Source of the DNA: CAIVAT01 sp049317265
GTDB lineage: Bacteria; Bacteroidota; Bacteroidia; Bacteroidales; FEN-979
Assembly: GCA_049317265.1 (NCBI GenBank)
Contig: JBMOIP010000012.1
Location: 34,394-98,393, forward strand
Reading direction: 5' to 3'
Length of the DNA: 64,000 nucleotides
A program made the position numbers and the translations under genes. The stretch's first letter is position 1. Every line of letters begins with the position of its first letter. Shown piece by piece: positions 44,265 to 55,100 of the stretch. The notes under the pieces are model-generated. The model was not told the origin of the DNA. It worked only from the letters and a program-made list of their open reading frames with translations, and made no database searches.

Positions 44265-45295
44265 TATTTTTCTGCAATGTCTAATTGAAAAATCTGAACC
44301 CTCGAATTATAACTGTCTGCTACATAGATATTGTCTTTCCCGTCAATGAATATCCCGGAAGGCATCCAGAATTCACCAGCTCCATGCCCCTGATTTCCAA
44401 ATGCATATAAATATTCTCCCTGAAAATTAAATACCTGGACAACATGAAAGAGTGCGTCAACAATATATATATTACCATGAGAGTCTGCTGCAATTCCTTT
44501 AGGGCGGGCAAGGAACCCTGAAGCATCACCCGGCTGGCCGAATACCGAAACCACCTCCCCGGTTAGCCTGAATACCTGAACCCTGAAATTCATCGCATCT
44601 ACAACATAAACAAGCCCTGACTTCCCGATCCAGATGTGGGTGGGATAGTTAAATTCACCTTTGCCAGTGCCTCTTGAGCCGATGTGCCGAAGCACTTTAC
44701 CCCTGTCATTCAGAACGGTAATGCGATGGGCATTGGTTTCAACAACCCAAATTTCATTGGTCACCTCAGCATAAGCAATCCCGGTTGGCTGATCCAGTTG
44801 CAGCGAATCGTCAAGTACCTCAATTTTTTTTCTGTCAGGCGACAACCTGAAGATTCTATTTGCCTGGGAATCTGTAAATAATATCTCCTGCAAAGCGGTT
44901 GAACAAATCCCAACCAGTGATAAAAAACGAGCATCCGACTTTTGCAAAAACTGGGGGATATCACCCACCCCTTTAACCACATGAAATATCGACCGCACAC
45001 CCTGGTCAAGTGCCCAAAAATTATCGGGATCCACAGCAAAAAGTGCAACCGGTCTTACCGGATCAGGTGTTTTCTTGCCCAGAAACACTTTGTTGAAGCG
45101 GGTTTTAAATGTTGCTGGTTGCCTGTTTCCTGCTGAAGACGGCCACTGTTCAATCCACTTAACAACCTTAATTTCAGTAGGTTTTGATTCCTGCACCTTG
45201 ATTGTATCCCGTACCTGCCCTATAGCAGCCACACTAATCATCACCATGAGGTGGATTACAAGCGTTCTGTATAGGATTTGGTTGTGGAATTTCAT
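44264..45295 (-). CDS. NHL-repeat protein paired with the twelve-haem cytochrome
   Basis: The 343-residue protein has a signal peptide ending SVAAIGQ (about 1-27). NHL-type blades cover about 95-340, for example QPTGIAYAEVTNEIWVVET, YPTHIWIGKSGLVYVVDAMN, RPKGIAADSHGNIYIVDALF and MPSGIFIDGKDNIYVADSYN. It is a predicted periplasmic or surface propeller. Its stop overlaps the cytochrome start, implying coupled translation. A sigma54-like promoter lies about 60 bases upstream. It is clearly related to the propellers at 37472 and 45689. Confidence 0.9.
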   Translation of the reverse strand: MKFHNQILYRTLVIHLMVMISVAAIGQVRDTIKVQESKPTEIKVVKWIEQWPSSAGNRQPATFKTRFNKVFLGKKTPDPVRPVALFAVDPDNFWALDQGVRSIFHVVKGVGDIPQFLQKSDARFLSLVGICSTALQEILFTDSQANRIFRLSPDRKKIEVLDDSLQLDQPTGIAYAEVTNEIWVVETNAHRITVLNDRGKVLRHIGSRGTGKGEFNYPTHIWIGKSGLVYVVDAMNFRVQVFRLTGEVVSVFGQPGDASGFLARPKGIAADSHGNIYIVDALFHVVQVFNFQGEYLYAFGNQGHGAGEFWMPSGIFIDGKDNIYVADSYNSRVQIFQLDIAEK

Positions 45296-45356
45296 CTTAA
45301 AAAAACAGCAAAGTACAAATTTTCCCGGATTTGTTCATGGTAAAGGGAACTACTTT

Positions 45357-45372
45357 AGCAAATTTCGTGCTA
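45357..45372 (-). promoter_or_regulatory. Candidate sigma54 promoter for the NHL/12-haem/kinase operon
   Basis: The minus strand reads TAGCACGAAATTTGCT. It matches the sigma54 consensus TGGCACG-N4-TTGCW at every position except one G of the -24 GG, with the correct 10-base spacing to the -12 GC. The predicted start near 45346 lies about 50 bases before the NHL ATG. The substituted -24 base is normally well conserved, so activity is uncertain. Confidence 0.5.
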
Positions 45373-45426
45373 TAAATCACAATATGTCTGCAAATGCTAA
45401 TAATCAACACCTTAAAGGAGACATCC

Positions 45427-45465
45427 GTGTTATGATTGTACCTGATTTTTCAATCTATATAACAC
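45427..45465. promoter_or_regulatory. Inverted repeat between divergent sigma54-like promoters
   Basis: GTGTTATGATTG (45427-45438) is complementary to CAATC...ATAACAC (45451-45465) apart from a three-base bulge. It lies about 55 bases upstream of one candidate sigma54 promoter and about 95 upstream of the other, in the range for an activator site. The match is modest, so this is a suggestion. The remaining 45296-45688 stretch holds no gene. Confidence 0.25.
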
Positions 45466-45558
45466 TCTGACCCGGAAGACAATTATCAACTTCTTAACAA
45501 TTTATTTATCAGCACTTTATAAACAATATCTGTGCATCGCACCAAACTTTGTCAATGG

Positions 45559-45574
45559 TGGCATAATTGTTGCG
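45559..45574 (+). promoter_or_regulatory. Sigma54 promoter for the NHL/PKD and 20-haem genes
   Basis: TGGCATAATTGTTGCG has the invariant GG (45560-45561) and GC (45572-45573) separated by ten bases, as sigma54 RNA polymerase requires, within TGGCA and TTGC contexts. The predicted start near 45585 gives a leader of about 100 bases to the ATG at 45689. An NtrC-family activator is encoded 4.5 kb away on the other strand. Confidence 0.7.
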
Positions 45575-45688
45575 AACGGGGTCTACCATATTAAAAAGGT
45601 GGTGGGTTTTGAATCATCCCTGCGAAAAAGCAATTCGATTCAATTTGAAAAAGCCGGACACATGAATCAGTATTTACAAGATGATGCC

Positions 45689-48600
45689 ATGAAAGTAATT
45701 AAAAAACTCTTTGTTATCCTGGTAATGATCCTCTTTATTGTTGATGGCGCTCAAGGGCAGGGATCACCTGGCAACTTCCCCTATTCCGCTGTCATTACCG
45801 ACAGTCTCTTTGCCCCCGTCAGGATGGCCATAGACCATCTGGACAACATCTTTGTGACAGATGCTTACCAGAAAAAAATAAAAAAATACAACGCTGCAGG
45901 AATATACCTTGGCTCAATAACAACGATTGGCTCACCCATCTCCATTGCCATCAATGAAACCAATACACTCTTCATCGGTGACGGTGAAACAGGGAAAATT
46001 TTCAGGCTGAATGCAAACGGTACGACATCCGAGTTATACGCGGGAACGGTTTTCCCATCCTCCATGGTATTTTGTTCCGATGGGTTACTGTATGTATCTG
46101 ACACCAAACTTCAGCGTGTCATTGTGCTCGACATGGCAGGTCATGTAATCAGAACAATCGGGGCGGGTACTTTGATTTGCCCTACCGGCATTACCTTTGA
46201 TAAAAGGAACAACAGGATACTGGTGGCGGAGCACGGCGGGGTGGGAAATGGTTTTAATCCGGTCGTCAATGTTAAAATATACGGGCTTACCGGAAACCTC
46301 ATTACAACTTTCGGGTCAAACGGGAATGGAGATGGCAAGTTTTACCGGATCCAGGGACTCGCGGTTGGCCGTTGCGGTGAGATTTATGTACCTGAACCCT
46401 ACCAGGGAAATGTGAGCGTTTTTAATGAAAACACCACGTTTGCTGCAAGGTTTGGCAATTACGGAGACAGTTTAAGCCAGCTCAGGGTGCCCCTTGACAT
46501 TGCCATCAACTCTGAAGACAGGATTTTCATCACTGCAGAGAATAACGGAACCATTGAAATTTTCAACATCGACTATGTTCTGCCAACGTCAGATATATCC
46601 TGTGGGAACAAAACTATTTGTGCAGGGACATCCACGGATATTCCTGTTCATTTTACAGGAACAGCCCCCTGGACCTTCACCTATACAATCAATGGCAGTA
46701 ACCCTGCGACCATCACTGCCACCCACGACAACCCGTACAATCTTACCGTCTCTGCTGCCGGCAATTACGAGATAACGGCCCTCTCAGATTCGAGCAGGGC
46801 AGGAACATGTTTTTCCGGCCACGCCATCATTACTGTCAATAATATTGTTCCGACCTCAACCATTGCCGTGTCGAACAGCACACTTTGCCCGGATCAATCG
46901 GTTGATATTCCCGTTGTTCTGACAGGAATGGCACCCTGGCAATTCACGTACACACAAAATGGCATAAATCCCCAGTCTGTCAGCAACATCACAGCTACTC
47001 CATACTATTTAAATCTATCCGCACCCGGCACCTATGAAATTACCACCTTAACCGGTGCAGGATGTGTGGGGTCTGAAATTTCGGGAAGCGCAATTGTCAC
47101 ATCAAAGCCGGCTCCTTCTGCCATGATTTCCAACCCTGCATCAAGCATGTGTGCTGGTGACACCACATTCCTTGAGATTAACTTTACCGGAACGGCTCCC
47201 TGGGGATTCACCTATACGGTCAATGATCAAAATCCAGTTGAACAGCACGACATCACAGAAAATCCATTCAGGCTTCCGGTTACGGCTTCAGGTATTTATA
47301 AAATAATCCAGGTGATGGATGGTTTTTGCTTTACTTCAACTCCTTCAGGTACTGCTGAGGTAACTGTTAAAGCCCGGCCGACATCCACCATTTTATCAGG
47401 AAATTCAGCCTTTTGTCCAGGTGACAGCGCCTCGATCGTTATAGGATTCACCGGAACATCGCCATGGAATTTCACCTGCACTGTTGAAGGGTCAAATCCT
47501 GCAATTAAACATGGTGTCACCGTTAATCCTTATTCTTTCAATGTTGCCGATACCGGAACGTACCGGGTTACCTATTTATCAGATGCCGGGTGTGAAGGAT
47601 CGTCCTTTACAGGTTCAGCATCCATTACAGAGAACAAGCCTCCTGTTGTGTCGCTGGGACCACCGGTTTCTCTTTGTGAGGGGGATTCGCTCATCATCGG
47701 CATGGATTCATCCTATGTTTTTTACATCTGGAGCGACTCTACCACAGCTCCGACAATGACAGCTTACACTGCCGGCATTTATAGTGTTACCGTAACTGAC
47801 TACAAGGGTTGCAGAAGCAGTGGCTCTAAAATGGTGACCTCGCTGCCAGTCCCAACATCACATTTTGAAGAGACAGCAGCGTCAATATGTTCAGGGGAAA
47901 CCACTGATTTAACAGTGACACTTGCCGGCACCCCGCCGTGGTCCCTCAGCTATTCCATCAATGATGACACCCCGCAAACAATCAACAACATAACGGTTAG
48001 TCCATACCAATTGAATGTTTACAAGCCGGGAGTTTACAGGATAACAGAAACTGCCGATGCCTTGTGCAGGAGCAATAACTCATCTTCGAGTACCATTGTT
48101 ACTGTTAACCCGTTGCCACTTTACAATATATCATCAGGAAACGGGTCCATCTGTTCAGGTCAGTCAGTCAATATGATCATAGATTTTACCGGAACACCGC
48201 CATGGAACTTCACCTACACCATCAACGGCCAGAACCCGGTAACCATCAACGGAGTAGCGGCGACCCCGTTCATTCTGCCCGTTTTTCACGGGGGAACCTA
48301 TGAGATCATTGAATTATCTGATGCTTTTTGCCGGGGACCAGCCCATAACGGAACCGCTACCATCACCGAATTTCAGTTACCGGCCTTTGACCTCGGCAGT
48401 GATGCAGGCATCGTACCGGGAGAGATGCTTACCCTGGATGCAGGTCCGCTCTTTGCAGGCTATTTATGGAATGACGGCAGCAACGGGCAGTCACTGCAGG
48501 TCAACTCCGCAGGCAGCTACACCGTAACCGTTACAGATTATAATGGCTGTTCCACTTCCGACATGATCCAGGTGTATGAAACTACAGTTCCGGTGAACAG

Positions 48601-49135
48601 GGACCTTCAGCAGATTAATATTTCCGGAACACAATGTTTCGGAGCAACTCAAACCATCACAGTGGCTGGCGGAGGGACAACCTTTATGGTGCACACCGGT
48701 GGAGAAGTCACCCTTATTGCAGGTTTGAACATTTTGTATCTCCCGGGCACCACGGTCGATTCCGGAGGTTATATGCTGGGATACATCACACCCGATAACA
48801 TTTTTTGCGGGGGAATGCCCCCTGCAATTGTTTCTGCTTCAAAGGAGACGGAGGCACTTCAAACAGAAACCACCGGGATTCCGGCCGAGAATGGAGTCCG
48901 GTTATATCCAAATCCATCCACGGGGTTAATTACCCTCGAAGTTACCAATCCGCTCATGCTTAAATCCAATATCGAAATTTCCGACATGGCCGGCAGGCAC
49001 CTCTATTCGAAAGAGCTCTCAGGTATCCGGATTGTTGAAAAAGTTGATCTTGCTTACCTTCCTGGCGGGTTTTATATGGTCAGGGTAAGTTCTGGGAACT
49101 ATGCTAAAGTTATAAAATTGATTCTGATTGACTAA
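45689..49135 (+). CDS. T9SS type A surface protein with NHL propeller and Ig/PKD-like repeats
   Basis: The 1148-residue product starts with a signal peptide (MKVIKKLFVILVMILFIV and on to GAQGQ). Upstream in-frame GTG 45599 and ATG 45662 would put an acidic extension before it. An NHL-like propeller (about 35-300) is followed by six repeats of about 87 residues. Each has a Cys near its start, a TGTAPWTFTYTING-like core and a second Cys. Two shorter PKD-like units are interspersed (LCEGD..IWSD and AGYLWNDGSN). It ends with a type A sorting domain, RLYPNPSTGLITLEV to the C terminus. It should be secreted and attached at the cell surface. The 20-haem gene follows after 12 bases. Confidence 0.88.
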   Translation: MKVIKKLFVILVMILFIVDGAQGQGSPGNFPYSAVITDSLFAPVRMAIDHLDNIFVTDAYQKKIKKYNAAGIYLGSITTIGSPISIAINETNTLFIGDGETGKIFRLNANGTTSELYAGTVFPSSMVFCSDGLLYVSDTKLQRVIVLDMAGHVIRTIGAGTLICPTGITFDKRNNRILVAEHGGVGNGFNPVVNVKIYGLTGNLITTFGSNGNGDGKFYRIQGLAVGRCGEIYVPEPYQGNVSVFNENTTFAARFGNYGDSLSQLRVPLDIAINSEDRIFITAENNGTIEIFNIDYVLPTSDISCGNKTICAGTSTDIPVHFTGTAPWTFTYTINGSNPATITATHDNPYNLTVSAAGNYEITALSDSSRAGTCFSGHAIITVNNIVPTSTIAVSNSTLCPDQSVDIPVVLTGMAPWQFTYTQNGINPQSVSNITATPYYLNLSAPGTYEITTLTGAGCVGSEISGSAIVTSKPAPSAMISNPASSMCAGDTTFLEINFTGTAPWGFTYTVNDQNPVEQHDITENPFRLPVTASGIYKIIQVMDGFCFTSTPSGTAEVTVKARPTSTILSGNSAFCPGDSASIVIGFTGTSPWNFTCTVEGSNPAIKHGVTVNPYSFNVADTGTYRVTYLSDAGCEGSSFTGSASITENKPPVVSLGPPVSLCEGDSLIIGMDSSYVFYIWSDSTTAPTMTAYTAGIYSVTVTDYKGCRSSGSKMVTSLPVPTSHFEETAASICSGETTDLTVTLAGTPPWSLSYSINDDTPQTINNITVSPYQLNVYKPGVYRITETADALCRSNNSSSSTIVTVNPLPLYNISSGNGSICSGQSVNMIIDFTGTPPWNFTYTINGQNPVTINGVAATPFILPVFHGGTYEIIELSDAFCRGPAHNGTATITEFQLPAFDLGSDAGIVPGEMLTLDAGPLFAGYLWNDGSNGQSLQVNSAGSYTVTVTDYNGCSTSDMIQVYETTVPVNRDLQQINISGTQCFGATQTITVAGGGTTFMVHTGGEVTLIAGLNILYLPGTTVDSGGYMLGYITPDNIFCGGMPPAIVSASKETEALQTETTGIPAENGVRLYPNPSTGLITLEVTNPLMLKSNIEISDMAGRHLYSKELSGIRIVEKVDLAYLPGGFYMVRVSSGNYAKVIKLILID

Positions 49136-49147
49136 CAATAATCCATT

Positions 49148-52100
49148 ATGATCCAATCAAGAAACAACATTCTGAATCCCGGCCCGGGTCATATTAATAA
49201 GATCTGGCTGAAACTTGTATTCCTTTTCATTTTTGCAATCATCGCCATGGCAAACGAGAAGGGATTTTCCCAGACCATTACAAGCGCTGCAGCAGGGGGT
49301 AACTGGAGCGCAACTGCCACATGGATTGGTGGTGTGGTTCCGGGCCCGGCTAATGACGTTGTTATTGCCAGTGGCTCGAATAATGTCACACTCAACGTGA
49401 ATGCCACCTGTGCATCCCTCACCATTGGCATCGGGGCAACAAGGGGAAGGTTATATCACAACACAGGGATGTCATTAACGGTTACAGGGCCTGTCACCCT
49501 TACGCAGGGTTCTGCCACAGATAACAGGTGGAGAATCAATGCGGGTTCAGCAACTGTTTCAGGACTCATCTCCTTTACAGGGGCAAGCGCCAGCGCAGCA
49601 AATTTCATGGTACTCACTATCACCACAGGTACGCTGAATGCAAACGGGGGCATTCTTTTTACAGCTTCCGCAGCTGCAACCAAAGAGATAGACATGTCTG
49701 GGGGCGCAGGCACCATCAACCTCAAAGGGGCGCTCACTGTGCCGGCAGCCTCATCCACCCTTACTCCCGGAACATCCAGTATTTTCAACTATGTTGATGC
49801 AGCAAATCAAACAGTTAATTTCTTCTCAGCCGGGTCATATTTCAACCTGTACCTGAACAATACCGGTACTACCGGTGCCACATTGAGCGCTGCCGTTACC
49901 TCTACAAATGTCACGGGGAATATTTCCGTTGGGAACACCATTTCCGGGAGCCTGTTCAACACCAATGATTTTAACATGGGTATGGCGTCCTCCAGAACAC
50001 TCACTGTTTCTGCCGGATCAACCATGAAAGCAGGTACATCCGTCATAACCTTTCCCGGCACTACGGGAGCCACTATTAACGGAACCTTTATAACTTCAAA
50101 CCCTGCCGGATTTTCGGGAGGAGCAACAACCGCAATAAATTCAACCAACAACCCGGGAATAACGCTGGCTGCCACCTCGACAATTGAATATAATGCAGCA
50201 GCAACCCAAACCGTAACAACCAGGACCTATGCAGGGAACGTCATACTTACCGGATTGACAAAAACAATCGGAACTGCTGCCAGCCAGACACTTACGATCT
50301 CGAAAAACCTGACAATAAACAATGGAGCGACGTATCTTGGTTCGACCTTTAACCCAATCTTGCTGATAGGTGGTGATTTCAGCAACAGCGGATTATTCAC
50401 ACAGGGAACCAGTCTGGTTACCTTCAACGGCACCCTTGCACAAAATTTAACAGGATCAAGTGCAACCACCTTTGCAAATAACGTAACGCTCAGTAATACT
50501 GCAGGTCTGAACATTGCAACATCACCAACCATTAACGGAACATTGACCTTTGCAAATGGAAAAATCACCACCGGAGTCAATAGATTAATCCTGGGAAGTT
50601 CGGCAGTGATCAGCGGAGCCGGCGCAGGAAAGTATGTGTTCGGCACCGTGGAGCTGTTCATTCCGAATGCACCCGCTCCTGCTGTGACCTTTCCCATTGG
50701 CGATGCAACGAATTACACCCCGGTGCTGATCTCATTTTCAGGCACCACTTCCGGTTCAGGATCAATATTTGCCTTTACAACCCCCGGTGATCATCCCGAC
50801 ATCCTGAACTCAGGGATCAATCCTTCGCTCAGTGTGAACCGTAACTGGACGATCTCCCAGGGGGCAGTCCCGGTTGGCGGGTTCAACTTTTACAATGGCA
50901 CATTTACCTTTATCAATGGAACACCCATAGATTTAGATGCGGGAGCCAATGCAGGCAATTTCATCATCAGCAAATTAACAGGCGGTTCGTGGGAGTCCAC
51001 CTCGACAGGTACCAGGACCACGACCTCGACTCAGGCCACGGGTATGACATCCTTTGGCACTTACCAGCCTGGTGAGTCTTCTGCATTGGTCAATGTGGCA
51101 ACCCACCCGGCAAATTCAACGGTATGCCAGGGTGCTGCCGCCTCATTTTCCAGTACTTCAACCTCATTGCCCGCTCCCACCATTCAATGGCAACGAGACC
51201 CGAATAACGGGACATTTGAAAATATCACTGCGGTTTTGGATGGTGGTGTATATACAAATTTCACAGGAACAACATTGAACATTTCAAATTCAACGGGATT
51301 AAATGGCTATTTATACAGAGCGGTTTTCACCAATGTAAATGGTTCGGCCACTTCAAACAACGCCATACTTACGGTAACCAACCTGCCTGCCGCGGCGGGT
51401 TCTGTTACGGGGAGCGGGAGTGTTTGCCAGGGACAGTCGGGAGTTGCCTATTCAACAGGTGCAATTGCCGGGGCTACAAGTTATACATGGAATTATTCAG
51501 GAGCAGGGTTTACCCCTTCGGGAACCACTTCTGCGATTACCGGCAGTTATTCAGCAGCGGCTACTTCAGGTAATTTGATTGTTACCGGGGTGAATTCATG
51601 TGGGAATGGCCTCTCTTCGCCAATTTTCCCTGTCATTGTTGGCTTACTGCCTGCTGCAGCAGGGGCTATAACGGGAAGTGCCGTGGTATGCCAGGGTCAA
51701 TCAGGAGTTGCCTATTCAATTCCTGCCATCGCAGGTGCAACAAGCTACCAATGGAGTTATTCAGGTACAGGATTTACTCCTTCCGGCAACGGCTCATCCA
51801 TCAGCGGCACTTTTTCCGCAGGGGCGACATCAGGCAACCTGACGGTTACCGGGTTCAACAGTTGTGGGTCGGGAATATCCTCTCCGAATTTTGTGATCAC
51901 TGTGAATACGGTTCCATCTGCTGCAGGTACAATTACAGGGACGGCATCAGTTTGCAGAAATCAAAGCGGAATCGCCTACTCCTGCCCAACCGTTTCAGGG
52001 GCAACGAGCTATTTGTGGAGTTATTCAGGCACCGGTTTCACGCCTTCAGGCACCACTGCCTCCATTACAGGAAGTTTTTCTGCCTCTGCCACCTCAGGGA

Positions 52101-55100
52101 ACCTCACTGTTGCAGGTGTAAACGCCTGTGGCAGCGGGATTGCATCCACCACCTATCCGATAACTGTCCTTACAGGGGTTCCGGGCGCTGCCGGCACCAT
52201 TACAGGAACACCATCCGTATGTCAAAATCAGGCCGGGGTTGCCTTTTCAGTTCCTGCCATCAGCGGAGCCACCTCTTATACCTGGAGCTATTCAGGAACC
52301 GGGTTCACTCCGTCAGGAAACACAGCATCCATTACCGGGAATTTTTCAATCACCGCAACTTCCGGTAACCTTGTTGTGTCCGGAGTGAATGCCTGTGGGA
52401 CCGGTATCGCTTCCGCTGCATTTCCAATAGTTGTTAACCCCTTGCCTTCAGCAGCCGGAGCCATCTCGGGTACTGCCACCGTTTGCCAGGGACAGACAGC
52501 CGTTCCATATTCAGTTACCCCGGTGTCCGGAGCAACAGGTTATTCCTGGACTTATACCGGAACCGGATTTACACCTTCAGGAAACACTTCTTCCATAACC
52601 GGAGCCTTTGCAGCAAGCGCCACCTCCGGGAATTTACGTGTTGCCGGAACCAATGCCTGCGGAACAGGCACAGCATCGGCAAATTACCCGGTTACAGTAA
52701 ATGTACTGCCATCGCCGGCCGGCACCATCACAGGCACTGCTCTGGTCTGTCCGGGACAGACAGGAGTTGCCTATTCAGTGGCAGCGATTTCGGGGGCGAC
52801 AAGTTATAGCTGGGTATATTCAGGAACCGGTTTTACCCCCTCAGGCAATACTGCTTCCATTACTGCCTCGTTTTCGCCCGGAGCAACCTCAGGAAATCTG
52901 ACCGTAAAAGGTGTCAATGCATGTGGTTCGGGGGTTGTTTCTGCAAACTATGCTATTACGATAAATGCAATTCCAGGGGCAGCAGGCGCCATTACAGGGT
53001 CGGCTACTGCATGCCAGGGACAGAGTGGTATTGCCTATTCAGTAACTCCGATCAGCGGAGCAACGAGCTATACATGGAGCTATTCAGGGACCGGATTTAC
53101 TCCTTCTGGTAACACATCAGCCATTACAGCTGTATTTTCAGGGAGTGCCACCAGCGGAAATCTCACAGTAAGGGGAACCAATTCGTGCGGCAGCGGAACG
53201 ATCTCAGCAAACTTCCCAATTACAGTTACAGCAGGAATTGGCGCTGCCGGGACCATTACAGGAACCTCTGCTGTTTGTACTTCAGGGGCCGGAGTCTATT
53301 CAGTGCCGCCGATTTCCGGCGCTACAAGTTACATATGGACCTATTCCGGTACCGGGTTTAACCCATCAGGAAACGGGGCCTCGATCACCGGGACATTTTC
53401 TCCTACTGCCACCTCAGGCATCCTGACGGTGAGAGGCTCCGGATCATGTGGAACTGGAGCCGTATCTCCCAACTTCCCGATTACAGTCAATGTCTGCCCC
53501 CCGCATAACATGTGCAACGGTTGTCACATCAATCATACCTCCCCCGGAGCCCAGCTGACCCTGGTTGGTGGAAACGCCAATCTTTGCATGAGTTGCCATA
53601 ATCCCACCGGTGTGGCATCTACCAGTCCTTTTGCCGATGTGATGAAAGCTGTTCCGGGTGTAAGTGGAAATTCACACTCATGGAATTCACTGGCAGTGAA
53701 TGCAATGTATCAGACCAATCTTCCCACAAATCCAGATATGCTGCTCCGTGTGTACAGCAATGAAATTGTTTGTTCAACATGCCATAACCAGCATTCAACA
53801 ACCTATGCGCCATTTTTAAGGGCATCGAATTCAGAAGATGCACTGTGTCTTAATTGTCATACCGCCCGTGATGTTCGGCGCTATGCAGATAACCCGGCCA
53901 ACAAGGGAACGCACCCCGTTGGCATTGCCTATACACCCGGCACAGATCCGCGGTTTACTACCACTACCTTCCCGTTGAGCGCAACCGGAAAGGTTGTTTG
54001 CAGCACATGCCATGATACCCATAACTCCACTTCAACAGATGGAAATATATTAAGATCCGCCTCAATTGATGCACTTTGTACCAATTGCCATATCGAACAG
54101 TCTCCGAGGATTAAAACCACCCACGAAGGAATGACGTGTTCTGTTTGTCATTACGCCCATGAAACAGGCTCCGGTAATATCCTCCTTGTCAGGGACAACA
54201 TCGTAACACCCGCATTTGGCCCAAAACAGGTCATCTTTACCTCCAATGCCTCCGCAGTAAATTACGCTGATGGCAGTGCGCCGTTCAACGGTGTTTGTGA
54301 GGTGTGCCATACGACTGCAGTTGACCACTATCAATCATCAAGCGGCGGGACATCAGATGCCCGTCATCTTCCATCTCCCCAGAAGTGTATCAATTGCCAT
54401 CCCCATGACCAGGGATTTGCCGCACAAACCGATTGTTTCGGGTGTCACAATGCCATTACAGACAAGCCCGGCATAGGGCCTGCCGGCGGAAGGCGTCAAA
54501 TCGTTGACAACAACGGCAATGGCACAGGAACAGGGGGTGATTTTAAGCGGACCTCGCATCACGGGTTGGGCGCCATTCCGACAGTTGATGACTGCCTGCT
54601 GTGCCACTACATGGGCGACCATAAAAAAGGGGTGGTCAAGCTACTTGATCCCGACCTGGGATATAATTCGGTCATCACGTATGATCCGGCAAACAAGGCG
54701 AGTGTGGAGAATTTCTGCCTGAATTGTCACGACGCCAACGGCGTTGCAGGAGACCTCACCCCCTTCAGCGACAATACAGCGGTACCGGTTGTTGACAAAA
54801 CGATGTGGCTTGCTTCAGCCCATAAAACCAAGCCATACACCTGCATGGATTGCCATGACAACGGGCATGGTTCAAATAAGAGCACATTGCTCGGGCCATA
54901 TACCTATGCCGGACCCGGCACCGGTACTGATCTTATGAATGAAGAGGAGGGGTTCTGCCTTACCTGCCATGGCGCCGGCGGCGCTGCAACAACACAGGTC
55001 CATCTTGCTTTCAGTCTATACACCAATACGGCCACCAGGTTTTACAAACATGATCCGGCCGCAACTTACCGCAAACATACCAACGGAGAAACCGGCGGAG

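Noticed and set aside
45599..45688. GTG at 45599 as the start of the NHL/PKD protein
   Set aside because: It would put 30 polar residues before a good signal peptide; the ATG at 45689 starts the signal peptide directly.
51398..53491. Regular repeats that might be a CRISPR array
   Set aside because: The unit is about 264 bases, the reading frame is continuous, and the units encode PKD-like domains; there are no short identical repeats with unique spacers.
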